Below, piece after piece: positions 17,979-26,518 of a DNA stretch of 64,000 bases. The stretch lies in NCBI GenBank assembly GCA_023250955.1, contig JAHEZQ010000023.1, positions 1 to 64,000 on the forward strand. Reading direction: 5' to 3'. The notes beneath the pieces are model-generated. The model saw only the letters and a list, made by a program, of their open reading frames with translations, had not been told where the DNA came from and did not search any database. The stretch comes from Melioribacter sp. (lineage in GTDB: Bacteria; Bacteroidota; Ignavibacteria; Ignavibacteriales; Melioribacteraceae). A program made the position numbers and the translations under genes. Positions within the stretch are counted from its first letter, which is position 1. Every line of letters starts with the position of its first letter.

Positions 17979-18102
17979 GATTTATTTCCTACTTGTGCTA
18001 AATAACATTCTGAAAAATAAATTTTCGACAAAGAAAGAAAAAATTTATTATGTTCCATCTGAAATTACTCAGAAAATCTTTCACAATAAATTATTGTTCT
18101 TT

Positions 18103-19443
18103 ATGAAAAAACCCAGTCCTAAAAATTTTGTACTCGACACAAACGTAATCCTTCACGATCCAACTTGCATAAATCACTTCCAAGAAAATAATATAATCAT
18201 TCCACTTGTCGTAATAGAAGAATTGGATCATTTCAAGCGCGGTAATCAAGTGATTAATTTAAACGCGCGCGAATTTGCACGCACACTTGATTCAATTACG
18301 GGAAATGAGATTTTCAACGGCGGCGTATCTCTTGGAAAAGGAAAGGGTAAGGTAAGAATAGTTATAACACGCGGACTGGCTCAGGAGATTCATGATGTGT
18401 TCCGCGAAGATAATGTTGACCACAGAGTTTTAAGTGCCGCACTTGAAGCAAATAAATCCGGGAAAGAAAAAGGGAGAACCATTCTTGTAACGAAAGATGT
18501 AAATCTTCGAATGAAAGCAAAAGCTCTTGGTATTCCCGCAGAAGATTATACAACCGACTGGGTTACAAATGTTGAAGAACTTTACAGCGGCAAAACCATT
18601 ATTGAGGATTTTGATGATGATGTTCTACAGCGTCTTTATCAACCGCCTTTTGAAGTTCCCGCAAAACAAATTCTCAAGAAAATTAAAAATGAGGCTGTTC
18701 CGAATAAATACTTTATAATGCGCAACTCAAGCCGTTCTATACTTTCATGTTTAGATCAAGAGATGGAAAAATTTAAGCGCATTGATAAACAAGTTGCCTA
18801 TGGAATTAAACCAAGAAATGCAGAACAAACTTTTGCAGTTGATGCACTGATTAACTCCGATATACCGCTTGTCTCGATGACGGGAAAAGCCGGCACCGGA
18901 AAAACTTTGCTTGCACTTGCGTGCGCGCTTCAAGTAAGAAAAAATTATAGGCAGATATATATTGCACGTCCCGTTGTTCCTTTGAGCAATAAAGATATCG
19001 GCTACTTGCCGGGCGATGTTGAAAGTAAACTGGCGCCATACATGCAGCCGTTGTGGGATAATTTAAAAGTTATACAAGATCAATTCCCGGAAACTGACAA
19101 AAGTTATCAACTTATTAACGCCCTGATAAAAGATGAGAAACTTGTAATTGAACCTCTTAGTTACATCAGGGGAAGAAGTCTGCAAAGAATTTATTTTATC
19201 GTTGATGAAGCACAGAATCTTACTCCACATGAAATTAAAACTATCATAACACGCGCTGGAGAAGGTGCCAAGATTGTTTTAACGGGAGATATTTATCAAA
19301 TAGATCACCCCTATCTTGATGCTCAATCGAACGGGCTTTCTTATTTGATCGAGCATTTCAAAGGACAAAAACTTTACGCGCATGTAAATCTTGAGAAAGG
19401 TGAAAGATCTGAACTTGCAGAATTAGCAAGCAATCTGCTCTAA
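18103..19443 (+). CDS. PhoH family ATPase with N-terminal PIN domain
   Basis: A 446-residue PhoH2-type protein. The N-terminal PIN RNase domain starts FVLDTNVILHD (acidic D12), and the C-terminal PhoH P-loop domain has Walker A GKAGTGKT at 261-268 and Walker B VDEAQN. Such fusions are RNA-unwinding ribonucleases in the cytoplasm, linked to stress or toxin-antitoxin-like control. The ATG at 18103 is chosen because homologues begin with a short basic tail before FVLDTN; an earlier in-frame start at 17977 would overlap the divergent dehydrogenase start. Confidence 0.88.
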   Translation: MKKPSPKNFVLDTNVILHDPTCINHFQENNIIIPLVVIEELDHFKRGNQVINLNAREFARTLDSITGNEIFNGGVSLGKGKGKVRIVITRGLAQEIHDVFREDNVDHRVLSAALEANKSGKEKGRTILVTKDVNLRMKAKALGIPAEDYTTDWVTNVEELYSGKTIIEDFDDDVLQRLYQPPFEVPAKQILKKIKNEAVPNKYFIMRNSSRSILSCLDQEMEKFKRIDKQVAYGIKPRNAEQTFAVDALINSDIPLVSMTGKAGTGKTLLALACALQVRKNYRQIYIARPVVPLSNKDIGYLPGDVESKLAPYMQPLWDNLKVIQDQFPETDKSYQLINALIKDEKLVIEPLSYIRGRSLQRIYFIVDEAQNLTPHEIKTIITRAGEGAKIVLTGDIYQIDHPYLDAQSNGLSYLIEHFKGQKLYAHVNLEKGERSELAELASNLL

Positions 19444-19574
19444 TTCATAATTGAGATTTCCACGTTTGCTTCTTAAAACACCTCTCGCTAAGTTTTCATA
19501 AGCAAACAATATCTTTTAGTGCTTATGAATAACTTTTCACATCATTTATTCTCACCACGGAATCAGCATTAATA

Positions 19575-21485
19575 ATGAAAGAATTTCTATTTAAACCTTT
19601 TGAAGAAATGACCAACAAGGATTATGAAACGGTTGGTTTCAAATCCGGATTGGAAATTCATCAGCAGCTTTTCACTACAAAAAAACTTTTCTGCCGCTGC
19701 CCGGCAGGAAAATACAGCGAACATTACGATGCAGAAATTTTACGTCACATGCGTCCGACTCTGTCCGAGCTTGGCGAATACGACGGCACAGCTTTGATGG
19801 AATTTAAAACAAAGAAAGATATTCTCTACAGAATCAATCGCGAAAGTGTTTGTACTTACGAAATGGATGACACTCCCCCGTTTCTAATTAATGATGATGC
19901 ACTCGACATCGCTTTACAATGTGGAATGTTGTTTAATTGTTCAATCGTTGATGAATTACACATCGCAAGGAAACAATATCTTGATGGTAGTATTCCCACC
20001 GGGTTTCAGCGTACGGCAATTTTTGCTCTCGATGGAAAAATTCCTTACAAGAACCGAACTATAGATATTGTGCAGATGTCAATCGAAGAAGATTCTTGCA
20101 GAGAAGTTTCAGACGCAGGTCACTTGCGTGTTTACAGAGCTGATCGTCTCGGAATGCCGCTTATCGAAACAGTGACCGGACCGAATATGCGCACTCCGTT
20201 CGAGGTTGCAGAAGTAGCAGAGATTTGTGCTAACCTCGTTAGAAGTACAAATAAAGTTCGCCGTGGAATTGGATCTGCGCGTGAAGATGTTAACGTAAGT
20301 GTTGAAGGCGGGACAAGGGTTGAGATAAAAGGAGTGCCGAAGATCGGAAGAATTCCGCATCTAACATACAATGAAGCGATGCGTCAGTGGAATCTTTTAC
20401 GTTTGCGCGATGAACTTCATAAAAGAGGAATTACAAAAGAAACTTTTGAGGCAAAGTCCGATGATATTACCCGCATCGTAAAAAAAGCTCACTATCAGCC
20501 AATCCGAGCTGCGATAGAACAAGGAATGATTGTTAAGTGCGTTGTGTTGAGAAAATACACTGGACTTCTTCATTGGCAAACTCAAACCGATACTTATTTC
20601 TCAAAAGAAATTTCAGACCGTGTGCGCGTGATTGCCTGCCTAACAAATATTCCAAACATTATTCATTCTGATAGTAAGGGTGATACTTTAACTTCCGCGG
20701 ATTGGCAAAATATTAAACGCACAGTAGGCGCAACCGACAACGATACAATGGTACTGGTTTGGGGAAATGAACAAGACACTGAAATGGCTGTAAAAGAAAT
20801 TATAATTCGCGCAAAAGAAGCCACGGTTGGAGTTCCATCGGAAACACGACAAGCGATGCGTGACGGAACAAATGGTTTTGAGAGAATTTTACCCGGTGCT
20901 GATAGAATGTATCCCGATACCGATTTACCGCCAACAAGAATTACAGAAGAACGGTTGAAAATATTACAGACTAATCTTCCTGAACAATTTTGGAAAAGAG
21001 AAAAATGGTACCGTGAACTTGGAATCCCCGAAGATACAATCCGAGAATTATCAATTTCAAAATTCGCCCAGTTGTTCAAGTTCTTTGTGACTGAATGGAA
21101 AATTGATTCAACACTTGCTGCAGTTACACTTATCCAATATCCTAAACGGTTGAAGAAGAATGGTGCGGATATAAGTCTGTTAGATGAAGATATGATGAGA
21201 GAAATATTTCAATCATACAAAGACGGTTTGCTTTCTAGCGACGGAATATTGTTGGCTATGGAAAAATCAATGAAGAAAGGAAAGTTTTATTCCGAGCTAT
21301 TGCCAAAATCACTAACCACAAAAGAGTTGGAAGAAATTATAACCGGAACAAATAACGAATTAAGTAAAGTGCGGTTGATAAACAATGAAAACAGAAAAGA
21401 AGTTTTATTAGGATTAGTGATGAACAAAGTAAGAATGGGTGTAGAAGGGAAATTGGTCGCTGAAAAAATAAAGATTAATAAATAA
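19575..21485 (+). CDS. gatE: Glu-tRNA(Gln) amidotransferase subunit E, archaeal type
   Basis: A 636-residue GatE. The cradle domain (about 1-300) opens with GLEIHQQLFTTKKLFCRCP and includes the metal-site region CRCPAG, ETVTGP and GIGSAREDVNVSV. An AspRS-like GAD insertion (about 303-405) and a helical/YqeY tail (about 505-636) follow. This layout separates GatE from bacterial GatB, which lacks the GAD domain and is about 480 residues long. GatE activates Glu-tRNA(Gln) and with GatD converts it to Gln-tRNA(Gln). gatD lies 1 kb downstream on the same strand. GatDE is classically archaeal, so its presence here suggests lateral transfer. Confidence 0.93.
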   Translation: MKEFLFKPFEEMTNKDYETVGFKSGLEIHQQLFTTKKLFCRCPAGKYSEHYDAEILRHMRPTLSELGEYDGTALMEFKTKKDILYRINRESVCTYEMDDTPPFLINDDALDIALQCGMLFNCSIVDELHIARKQYLDGSIPTGFQRTAIFALDGKIPYKNRTIDIVQMSIEEDSCREVSDAGHLRVYRADRLGMPLIETVTGPNMRTPFEVAEVAEICANLVRSTNKVRRGIGSAREDVNVSVEGGTRVEIKGVPKIGRIPHLTYNEAMRQWNLLRLRDELHKRGITKETFEAKSDDITRIVKKAHYQPIRAAIEQGMIVKCVVLRKYTGLLHWQTQTDTYFSKEISDRVRVIACLTNIPNIIHSDSKGDTLTSADWQNIKRTVGATDNDTMVLVWGNEQDTEMAVKEIIIRAKEATVGVPSETRQAMRDGTNGFERILPGADRMYPDTDLPPTRITEERLKILQTNLPEQFWKREKWYRELGIPEDTIRELSISKFAQLFKFFVTEWKIDSTLAAVTLIQYPKRLKKNGADISLLDEDMMREIFQSYKDGLLSSDGILLAMEKSMKKGKFYSELLPKSLTTKELEEIITGTNNELSKVRLINNENRKEVLLGLVMNKVRMGVEGKLVAEKIKINK

Positions 21486-21496
21486 GGAGAATGGTG

Positions 21497-22357
21497 ATGA
21501 AAAAGATTGTTCTCTTTCTGTTATTAGCAAGTATAGCGCCTGCACAAAATATCAACAATTTTGCCGATGCTGTAAAATATTATTCCGTTTTGAAAGTGCG
21601 AGAATATTTAAAAAATGGTGCTGACCCTAATATTCTTGTAGATGGCGATCCGGCGATTTGTTATGTGGCTCGTGTTGAAGGTGTAACCACAAATGCAATT
21701 TTCGATGATCTACTTAATGATGGTGCCAATCCAAACTCAATAGGAAAAGATGGAAATTCTCTGCTATCTATATCAATGTCAAAATTTAATGCCAAACAAG
21801 CTACCGAACTTATCAAGCGCGGTGCCGATCTAAATTTTAAAAATAAAGGTACGCTTCCAGCTCCTTTAATTATGGCCGTTGCCGGAAAACGTAATTGGCC
21901 AAAGACTGACATTTTTCCAAACCTTATAAAATTTATGATCGATAATAAAGCAGATGTAAATATTCAAGATTCATATAAAACAACTCCTCTAATGATGGTA
22001 ATTGGTGCAAATGATTTTGAATCGGTAAAATTCTTTCTTGATAAAAAATCAGATCCAAACTTAAAAGATCTGGCCGGAGAAACACCTTTAATGATTGCAT
22101 CTGAACGCGGACAATTAGAAACTGTAAAAGCATTATTAGACCGTGGTGCAGATCCAAATATTCTGCCGGGTAATAAGGAAACTGCATTAATGAGAGCTGC
22201 ACAAAACGGGTATAAAGAAGTTGTGATTATGCTCTTAGAAAAAGGAGCCAAAACAAATTTCCAGAATACGTATCATGAAACTGCATTGCGGTTAGCTCAG
22301 CTTAAAGGTCATAAAGAGATTATAGAGATATTAAAAAAAGCTGGTGCAAAAAAATAA
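21497..22357 (+). CDS. Exported ankyrin-repeat protein
   Basis: About 286 residues, with a short signal peptide (MKKIVLFLLLASIAPAQN) and six or seven ankyrin repeats, seen as recurring G-A-D-x-N, TPLM and A-x-x-G motifs (for example DLAGETPLMIASERGQLE). Ankyrin arrays bind other proteins; the ligand is unknown. AAGGAG lies 7 bases before the ATG at 21497, so this start is preferred to the ATG at 21491. It begins 11 bases after the gatE stop and stands between gatE and gatD. The signal peptide puts the product outside the cytoplasm, so it is not expected to be part of the amidotransferase. Confidence 0.82.
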   Translation: MKKIVLFLLLASIAPAQNINNFADAVKYYSVLKVREYLKNGADPNILVDGDPAICYVARVEGVTTNAIFDDLLNDGANPNSIGKDGNSLLSISMSKFNAKQATELIKRGADLNFKNKGTLPAPLIMAVAGKRNWPKTDIFPNLIKFMIDNKADVNIQDSYKTTPLMMVIGANDFESVKFFLDKKSDPNLKDLAGETPLMIASERGQLETVKALLDRGADPNILPGNKETALMRAAQNGYKEVVIMLLEKGAKTNFQNTYHETALRLAQLKGHKEIIEILKKAGAKK

Positions 22358-22364
22358 ACAATAA

Positions 22365-22453
22365 TCTCTGCGTTCTCAGCGTCTTCTCTGCGCACTTTGC
22401 GTTAAAGCTTTTAACCGCAGAGGGCACAAAGAAATCCGCAGAATTCGCAAAGG
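22365..22453. repeat. CTCTGCG/CTTTGCG repeat before gatD
   Basis: TCTCTGCGTTCTCAGCG...CACTTTGCGTTAAAGC and TTTAACCGCAGAGGGCACAAAG...GAATTCGCAAAGG form an imperfect inverted pair. The last part, GCAAAGGA, ends 8 bases before the gatD ATG and appears to provide its ribosome-binding site. A related copy is at 54967-55038 and a degenerate one just before the GH92 gene (38337-38359). Confidence 0.6.
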
Positions 22454-22460
22454 AAAAATT

Positions 22461-23843
22461 ATGGCAGAAGATTACAAAGGTTATCGAGGGAAAGCACTTT
22501 CGGTTCTAAAAAATTTCAGCGCGCTTGTGTGGAGTGATGTTGAGATCACAACAACGAAAGGAAATTACAAAGGCATTATTCTTCCCCGTTCTGAAACTGC
22601 TGATCCTTTTCACATTGTAATAAAAATGCCGATCGGCTACAACATTGGCGTTGCTGCTGATCTTGTTACAGATATAAAAATTAGAGGGCGCAAAGAAGCG
22701 CATTATAAAATTCCCGAAAAAGATTTCCCTCGCGATCCGTTAAAACCAAATGTAAAACTTCTAGGCACGGGTGGAACAATTGCTTCGCGTCTTGATTACA
22801 GAACCGGTGCAGTTATTCCCGCATTTTCTCCGGGAGAACTTTACGGTTCGGTTCCTGAACTTGCCAACTATTGCAATCTCGAAACTGAAAAACTTTACGG
22901 CGTCTTTAGTGAGAACATGGGACCTGATCAATGGAAAGGAACAGCGGAAGCAATCGGAAGAGAAATTGAAAAAGGCGTTGACGGAATTGTGATTGGTCAC
23001 GGAACGGATACGATGCATCATACAGCGGCTGTTCTATCTTTTATGGTACAGAATTCTCCTGTTCCAATTGTAATGGTTGGTTCACAAAGATCGAGCGACC
23101 GTCCTTCTTCTGATGCAGCTCTTAATTTAATGCACAGTGTTAAGACTGCAGCGGAAAGCGATATTGCAGAAGTGATGGTCTGTATGTTCGGACCGACATC
23201 GGATTATTACGGATTACTTCACAGGGGAACTCGCGTACGAAAAATGCATTCGAGCTACCGTTCAACATTCAGAACTATCGGAGATATTCCAATTGCAAAA
23301 GTAAGCCGAGATGAAATCACTCCGCTAAGACAAGATTACAAACACCGCCGCAGAGACCGCAACGTAAAAATTAACACTGCATTTGAAGAGAAAGTCAGTA
23401 TTGTTTATTACTATCCAAATATGAAACCAGATATTATCGAATCACTTATTGATAACGACTACAAAGGAATTGTTATTGCGGGAACAGGGCTTGGACATGT
23501 AAACAAACCGCTCTATCCCGCACTAAAGCGTGCGCACGAAAAAGGAATTTCAATTTACATGACTGTTCAAACACTTTGGGGTTACGTACAAATGTACGTT
23601 TACGATACTGGTCGTGATATGATGGAGCTTGGTGTAATTCCCGGAGAAAATATGCTGCCCGAAGTTGCTTACATGAAATTATGCTGGGCTTTAGGACAAA
23701 CAACCGATCAGAAAAAAGTGAAAGAGATAATGCTTACATCAATTGCCGGAGAAATTACAGAACGTGAACCGAGCAACGGTTATTTAATTTACCAAGGCGG
23801 TTTGCCTGAAGTAGAAGAATTTATTTCGAAGTATGTTAAATAA
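22461..23843 (+). CDS. gatD: Glu-tRNA(Gln) amidotransferase subunit D, archaeal type
   Basis: A 460-residue GatD: an N-terminal small beta domain (about 1-85) and an L-asparaginase-like glutaminase domain. The catalytic threonines and aspartate are in place, T106 in GTGGTIASR and T182-D183 in GHGTDTMHHT, with further conserved SQRSSDRPSSDAA. It releases ammonia from glutamine or asparagine for GatE. The N-terminal domain (about 90 residues before the first catalytic motif) and the TGGTIASRLDYRTGAV run distinguish it from plain asparaginase. It is part of the gatE-ank-gatD cluster, and its ribosome-binding site falls in an intergenic repeat. Confidence 0.92.
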   Translation: MAEDYKGYRGKALSVLKNFSALVWSDVEITTTKGNYKGIILPRSETADPFHIVIKMPIGYNIGVAADLVTDIKIRGRKEAHYKIPEKDFPRDPLKPNVKLLGTGGTIASRLDYRTGAVIPAFSPGELYGSVPELANYCNLETEKLYGVFSENMGPDQWKGTAEAIGREIEKGVDGIVIGHGTDTMHHTAAVLSFMVQNSPVPIVMVGSQRSSDRPSSDAALNLMHSVKTAAESDIAEVMVCMFGPTSDYYGLLHRGTRVRKMHSSYRSTFRTIGDIPIAKVSRDEITPLRQDYKHRRRDRNVKINTAFEEKVSIVYYYPNMKPDIIESLIDNDYKGIVIAGTGLGHVNKPLYPALKRAHEKGISIYMTVQTLWGYVQMYVYDTGRDMMELGVIPGENMLPEVAYMKLCWALGQTTDQKKVKEIMLTSIAGEITEREPSNGYLIYQGGLPEVEEFISKYVK

Positions 23844-23849
23844 GAAATC

Positions 23850-23912
23850 AGAATTCAGAAATCAGCAGTAAGAAGGAATCTTTAACTGAGGGCTGATGGC
23901 TGACCGCAATAA
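23850..23912. repeat. Short repeat tract after gatD
   Basis: AATCAGAATTCAGAAATCAGCAGT followed by ACTGAGGGCTGATGGCTGACCGC, repeating CAG/CTGA words. It resembles the tracts at 4560 and 10061 in composition. No gene or tRNA is seen here. Confidence 0.35.
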
Positions 23913-23994
23913 AAAATATCCATGTTCAATTTTCGGTGGACTCAACTTTAGAATGATTGTATAATTGCTCAACGAAATTTGATGGAATTTATTT

Positions 23995-25062
23995 ATGAAC
24001 ACGGTTTCAAGTCAAAACACACTTCCTTCTTTGTTAGAGATGGAACAAGCATACAAAAAGAGCGACGGCTCTTACGATGGAATTTTTTATCTTGCCGTTC
24101 GCAGTACGGGAATATTTTGCAGGCCATCTTGTTCTGCAAGAAAACCATTGCCCAAAAATGTTGAATATTTTCCATCTGCACGTGAAGCAGTCTTTGCCGG
24201 CTATCGTCCGTGCAAACGCTGTCGCCCTCTCGAAGCACACGGAACTCCTCCTGAATGGGTAACTAAATTGCTAAATACAATTGATGCAAATCCAACAGCA
24301 CGTTACAACGATGCGTTTCTCCGTTCCATAAAAATTGATCCGGCACGCGCACGCAGATATTTTTTGAAAAATTACAACATGACATTTCAAGCATACTGCC
24401 GTGGAAGACGGCTTGGAATTTCTTTCGAACAAATTAAAAATGGAAAAGATCTTGATGATGTTGCTCTTGGACATGGTTATGAATCTCACAGCGGTTTTCG
24501 CGATGCATTTGTAAAAACTTTCGGCACACCGCCAGGAAAAAGCAAATCAAAAGATTGTATTGTTACTGCGTGGATCGAGAGTCCGATGGGACCGTTGGTT
24601 GCCGCTGCAACTGAAAAAGGAATTTGTTTGTTAGAATTTTCTGATCGAAGAATGCTTGATGCACAGTTTACAACTTTACGGAAATTATTTAAGAGCCCGG
24701 TTGTTCCCGGAGAGAATAAACACATTGAGCTTCTCAAGAAGGAATTGAAAAAATATTTTGAAGGATCTCTTAAAGAATTCACAGTACCAATTGTATATCC
24801 AGGCAGTCAGTTCCAACAGAAAGTCTGGAATGGTTTGTTAAAAATTCCATTCGGAAAAACTGTTTCTTATGAAGAGATGGCAATAAAAGTCGGGACTCCG
24901 AAAGCACAGCGAGCAGTTGGACATGCTAACGGATTGAACAGAATCGCAATTGTAATCCCGTGTCACCGCGTAATTAACAAGAATGGAAATCTTGGTGGCT
25001 ATGGTGGAGGACTTTGGAGAAAACAGCGATTGTTAGAGCTTGAACAAAGAATTCAAAAGTGA
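23995..25062 (+). CDS. ada: Bifunctional Ada regulator / O6-methylguanine-DNA methyltransferase
   Basis: A 355-residue three-domain Ada protein. The N-terminal zinc/methyl-acceptor domain carries C42, C46, C73 and C76 (FCRPSC...RPCKRC). An AraC-type DNA-binding domain follows (about 90-170), and the C-terminal methyltransferase domain has C323 in IPCHRVI. It repairs alkylated bases and phosphotriesters by irreversible methyl transfer to its own cysteines and then activates repair genes. The tag glycosylase in the same window could be a target. The stop codon lies in the stem of a hairpin shared with the convergent downstream gene. Confidence 0.94.
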   Translation: MNTVSSQNTLPSLLEMEQAYKKSDGSYDGIFYLAVRSTGIFCRPSCSARKPLPKNVEYFPSAREAVFAGYRPCKRCRPLEAHGTPPEWVTKLLNTIDANPTARYNDAFLRSIKIDPARARRYFLKNYNMTFQAYCRGRRLGISFEQIKNGKDLDDVALGHGYESHSGFRDAFVKTFGTPPGKSKSKDCIVTAWIESPMGPLVAAATEKGICLLEFSDRRMLDAQFTTLRKLFKSPVVPGENKHIELLKKELKKYFEGSLKEFTVPIVYPGSQFQQKVWNGLLKIPFGKTVSYEEMAIKVGTPKAQRAVGHANGLNRIAIVIPCHRVINKNGNLGGYGGGLWRKQRLLELEQRIQK

Positions 25063-25089
25063 TTGGCGATTAAAAAAATCACCAATCAC
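25059..25089. terminator. Hairpin between convergent genes
   Basis: GTGATTGGCGATT (25059-25071) and AATCACCAATCAC (25077-25089) pair with one C-A mismatch around a 5-base A loop. It sits between ada (+) and the outer-membrane protein gene (-). It is terminator-like, but no clean T-run follows on the + side. Confidence 0.5.
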
Positions 25090-25095
25090 CACTAA

Positions 25096-26517
25096 CTAAA
25101 ACTTCCATCTTGAATCAAACGCAAATGTAATTCTCTTTGCAGTGTTTGGACTTATGACGGATTGAAAATCCGGTGTTCCCAAATTCATTTCCAGAAATCC
25201 AAAATCAAAACCACATCCCATTCCCCAATTGAATTTATCAAACCCGCCGAATGAAAATCCTGTTCTCAATGCAATAAATCCAAACATCCAATCTGCACCA
25301 ATCGAAAATCTTGGTTTTTTAGAATTACCAGGCTGATCATTAAATCCTTGATTGTAATCGAATGCCAATAACAATTTGTTATTAAAATTCATTGATGCGC
25401 CAATACCAAGCGCTGTTGCTAATGGAGTGGTAAATTCGCTGATATATTTACCACCATCTTTTCCGGTAAGAGCTTTCACCAAAGAATCGCGCTGGCTCTG
25501 ATTTGTAAGATCATCTAAATAGATCGGCATGTTAGAAGAATATTGAGCAGCATTTTTATTCCAGGTTACACTTCCAATATTTGTAACAGCAATCCCGAAA
25601 GACCAAACATCATTTAATTTTGCTTTCACACCAAAATCAAAACCGAAACCATTCCCTGCGGGAGTTGGAAACGGTGAAACATCAAAATCTTTTTTTGCTG
25701 TTGTTCTTTTATCAAAATCGTATTTAACATTAAAATCCGGCGAGAAAGCCGCGTACGCTAGAAAATCTCCTCTACCATTAATTACACTTCCATCACCAGT
25801 AGTTAATTGTGTACCAACGTGATCAAGTCCTACGTAAGCAAATCCCTGTATTATATTAAATGAAACACCTATAGAAATTTGTTGAAATATTGGAAGTATA
25901 TTCAGACTGCGTGCATATGATAAAGAATATTTACGGAGCAACCACGCTTTCATTTTTGTATCATTAAAATTATAAACTTGATTAACGGGATTTCCATCCA
26001 ACGCTATACTTACAATTCCTTGTGGAAAAGTTACATTAGAGGAAATGACGTCTCCCATTGAAAACGCAAATGTTCCGAAATCATTATTTGGTTTAATGGA
26101 GATTGCGAAATATTGAATTTGGACATCGCCAGTTATAGCACCGCCGTCTGCAAACAAATTTTTTAATCTGCTTTTATCGGAATCAGTTAAATATCGGCCG
26201 ACAGTTTTTCCGTTTATGTCTATTGTTTTATAACCAAAGAAATAATTGTATTCATCCATTGACATGAAATTCGTACCTATGCTTCCGGATAGACTTGGTA
26301 GCGGCAATGGAATTATAAATTCTACATGTTTTAATGAGTCGTTATACAAATTAGCCGGATTGTTACCAAGCGCACGAAGACCAAACGATGATGTTACTTT
26401 GGTTTTTCCCATAGCATCGGAACGCGCATCACTCATTCCTATTGATCCGCCGGATTGTGAATAAGCGTTTGCTGAAAAGATAAAAACCAAAACGAATAAT
26501 AATTTGTATGATTTCAT
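25096..26517 (-). CDS. Outer-membrane beta-barrel protein (DUF5723-like)
   Basis: A 473-residue protein with a signal peptide (cleavage near SANAYSQ) and an alternating-strand pattern ending in the aromatic FAFDSRWKF terminus typical of outer-membrane barrels. The N-terminal SIGMSDARSDAMGKTKVTSSFGLRALGNNPAN resembles PorV/FadL-like and DUF5723 proteins of Bacteroidota. The function is unknown. It lies 1 base after the preceding lipoprotein gene on the same strand, so the two are very probably co-translated and may work together at the outer membrane. Confidence 0.68.
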   Translation of the reverse strand: MKSYKLLFVLVFIFSANAYSQSGGSIGMSDARSDAMGKTKVTSSFGLRALGNNPANLYNDSLKHVEFIIPLPLPSLSGSIGTNFMSMDEYNYFFGYKTIDINGKTVGRYLTDSDKSRLKNLFADGGAITGDVQIQYFAISIKPNNDFGTFAFSMGDVISSNVTFPQGIVSIALDGNPVNQVYNFNDTKMKAWLLRKYSLSYARSLNILPIFQQISIGVSFNIIQGFAYVGLDHVGTQLTTGDGSVINGRGDFLAYAAFSPDFNVKYDFDKRTTAKKDFDVSPFPTPAGNGFGFDFGVKAKLNDVWSFGIAVTNIGSVTWNKNAAQYSSNMPIYLDDLTNQSQRDSLVKALTGKDGGKYISEFTTPLATALGIGASMNFNNKLLLAFDYNQGFNDQPGNSKKPRFSIGADWMFGFIALRTGFSFGGFDKFNWGMGCGFDFGFLEMNLGTPDFQSVISPNTAKRITFAFDSRWKF

Positions 26518-26518
26518 T

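Noticed and set aside
17977-18102. Longer PhoH start
   Set aside because: The extra leader is not typical of the family and would overlap the divergent dehydrogenase start; ATG at 18103 fits homologues.
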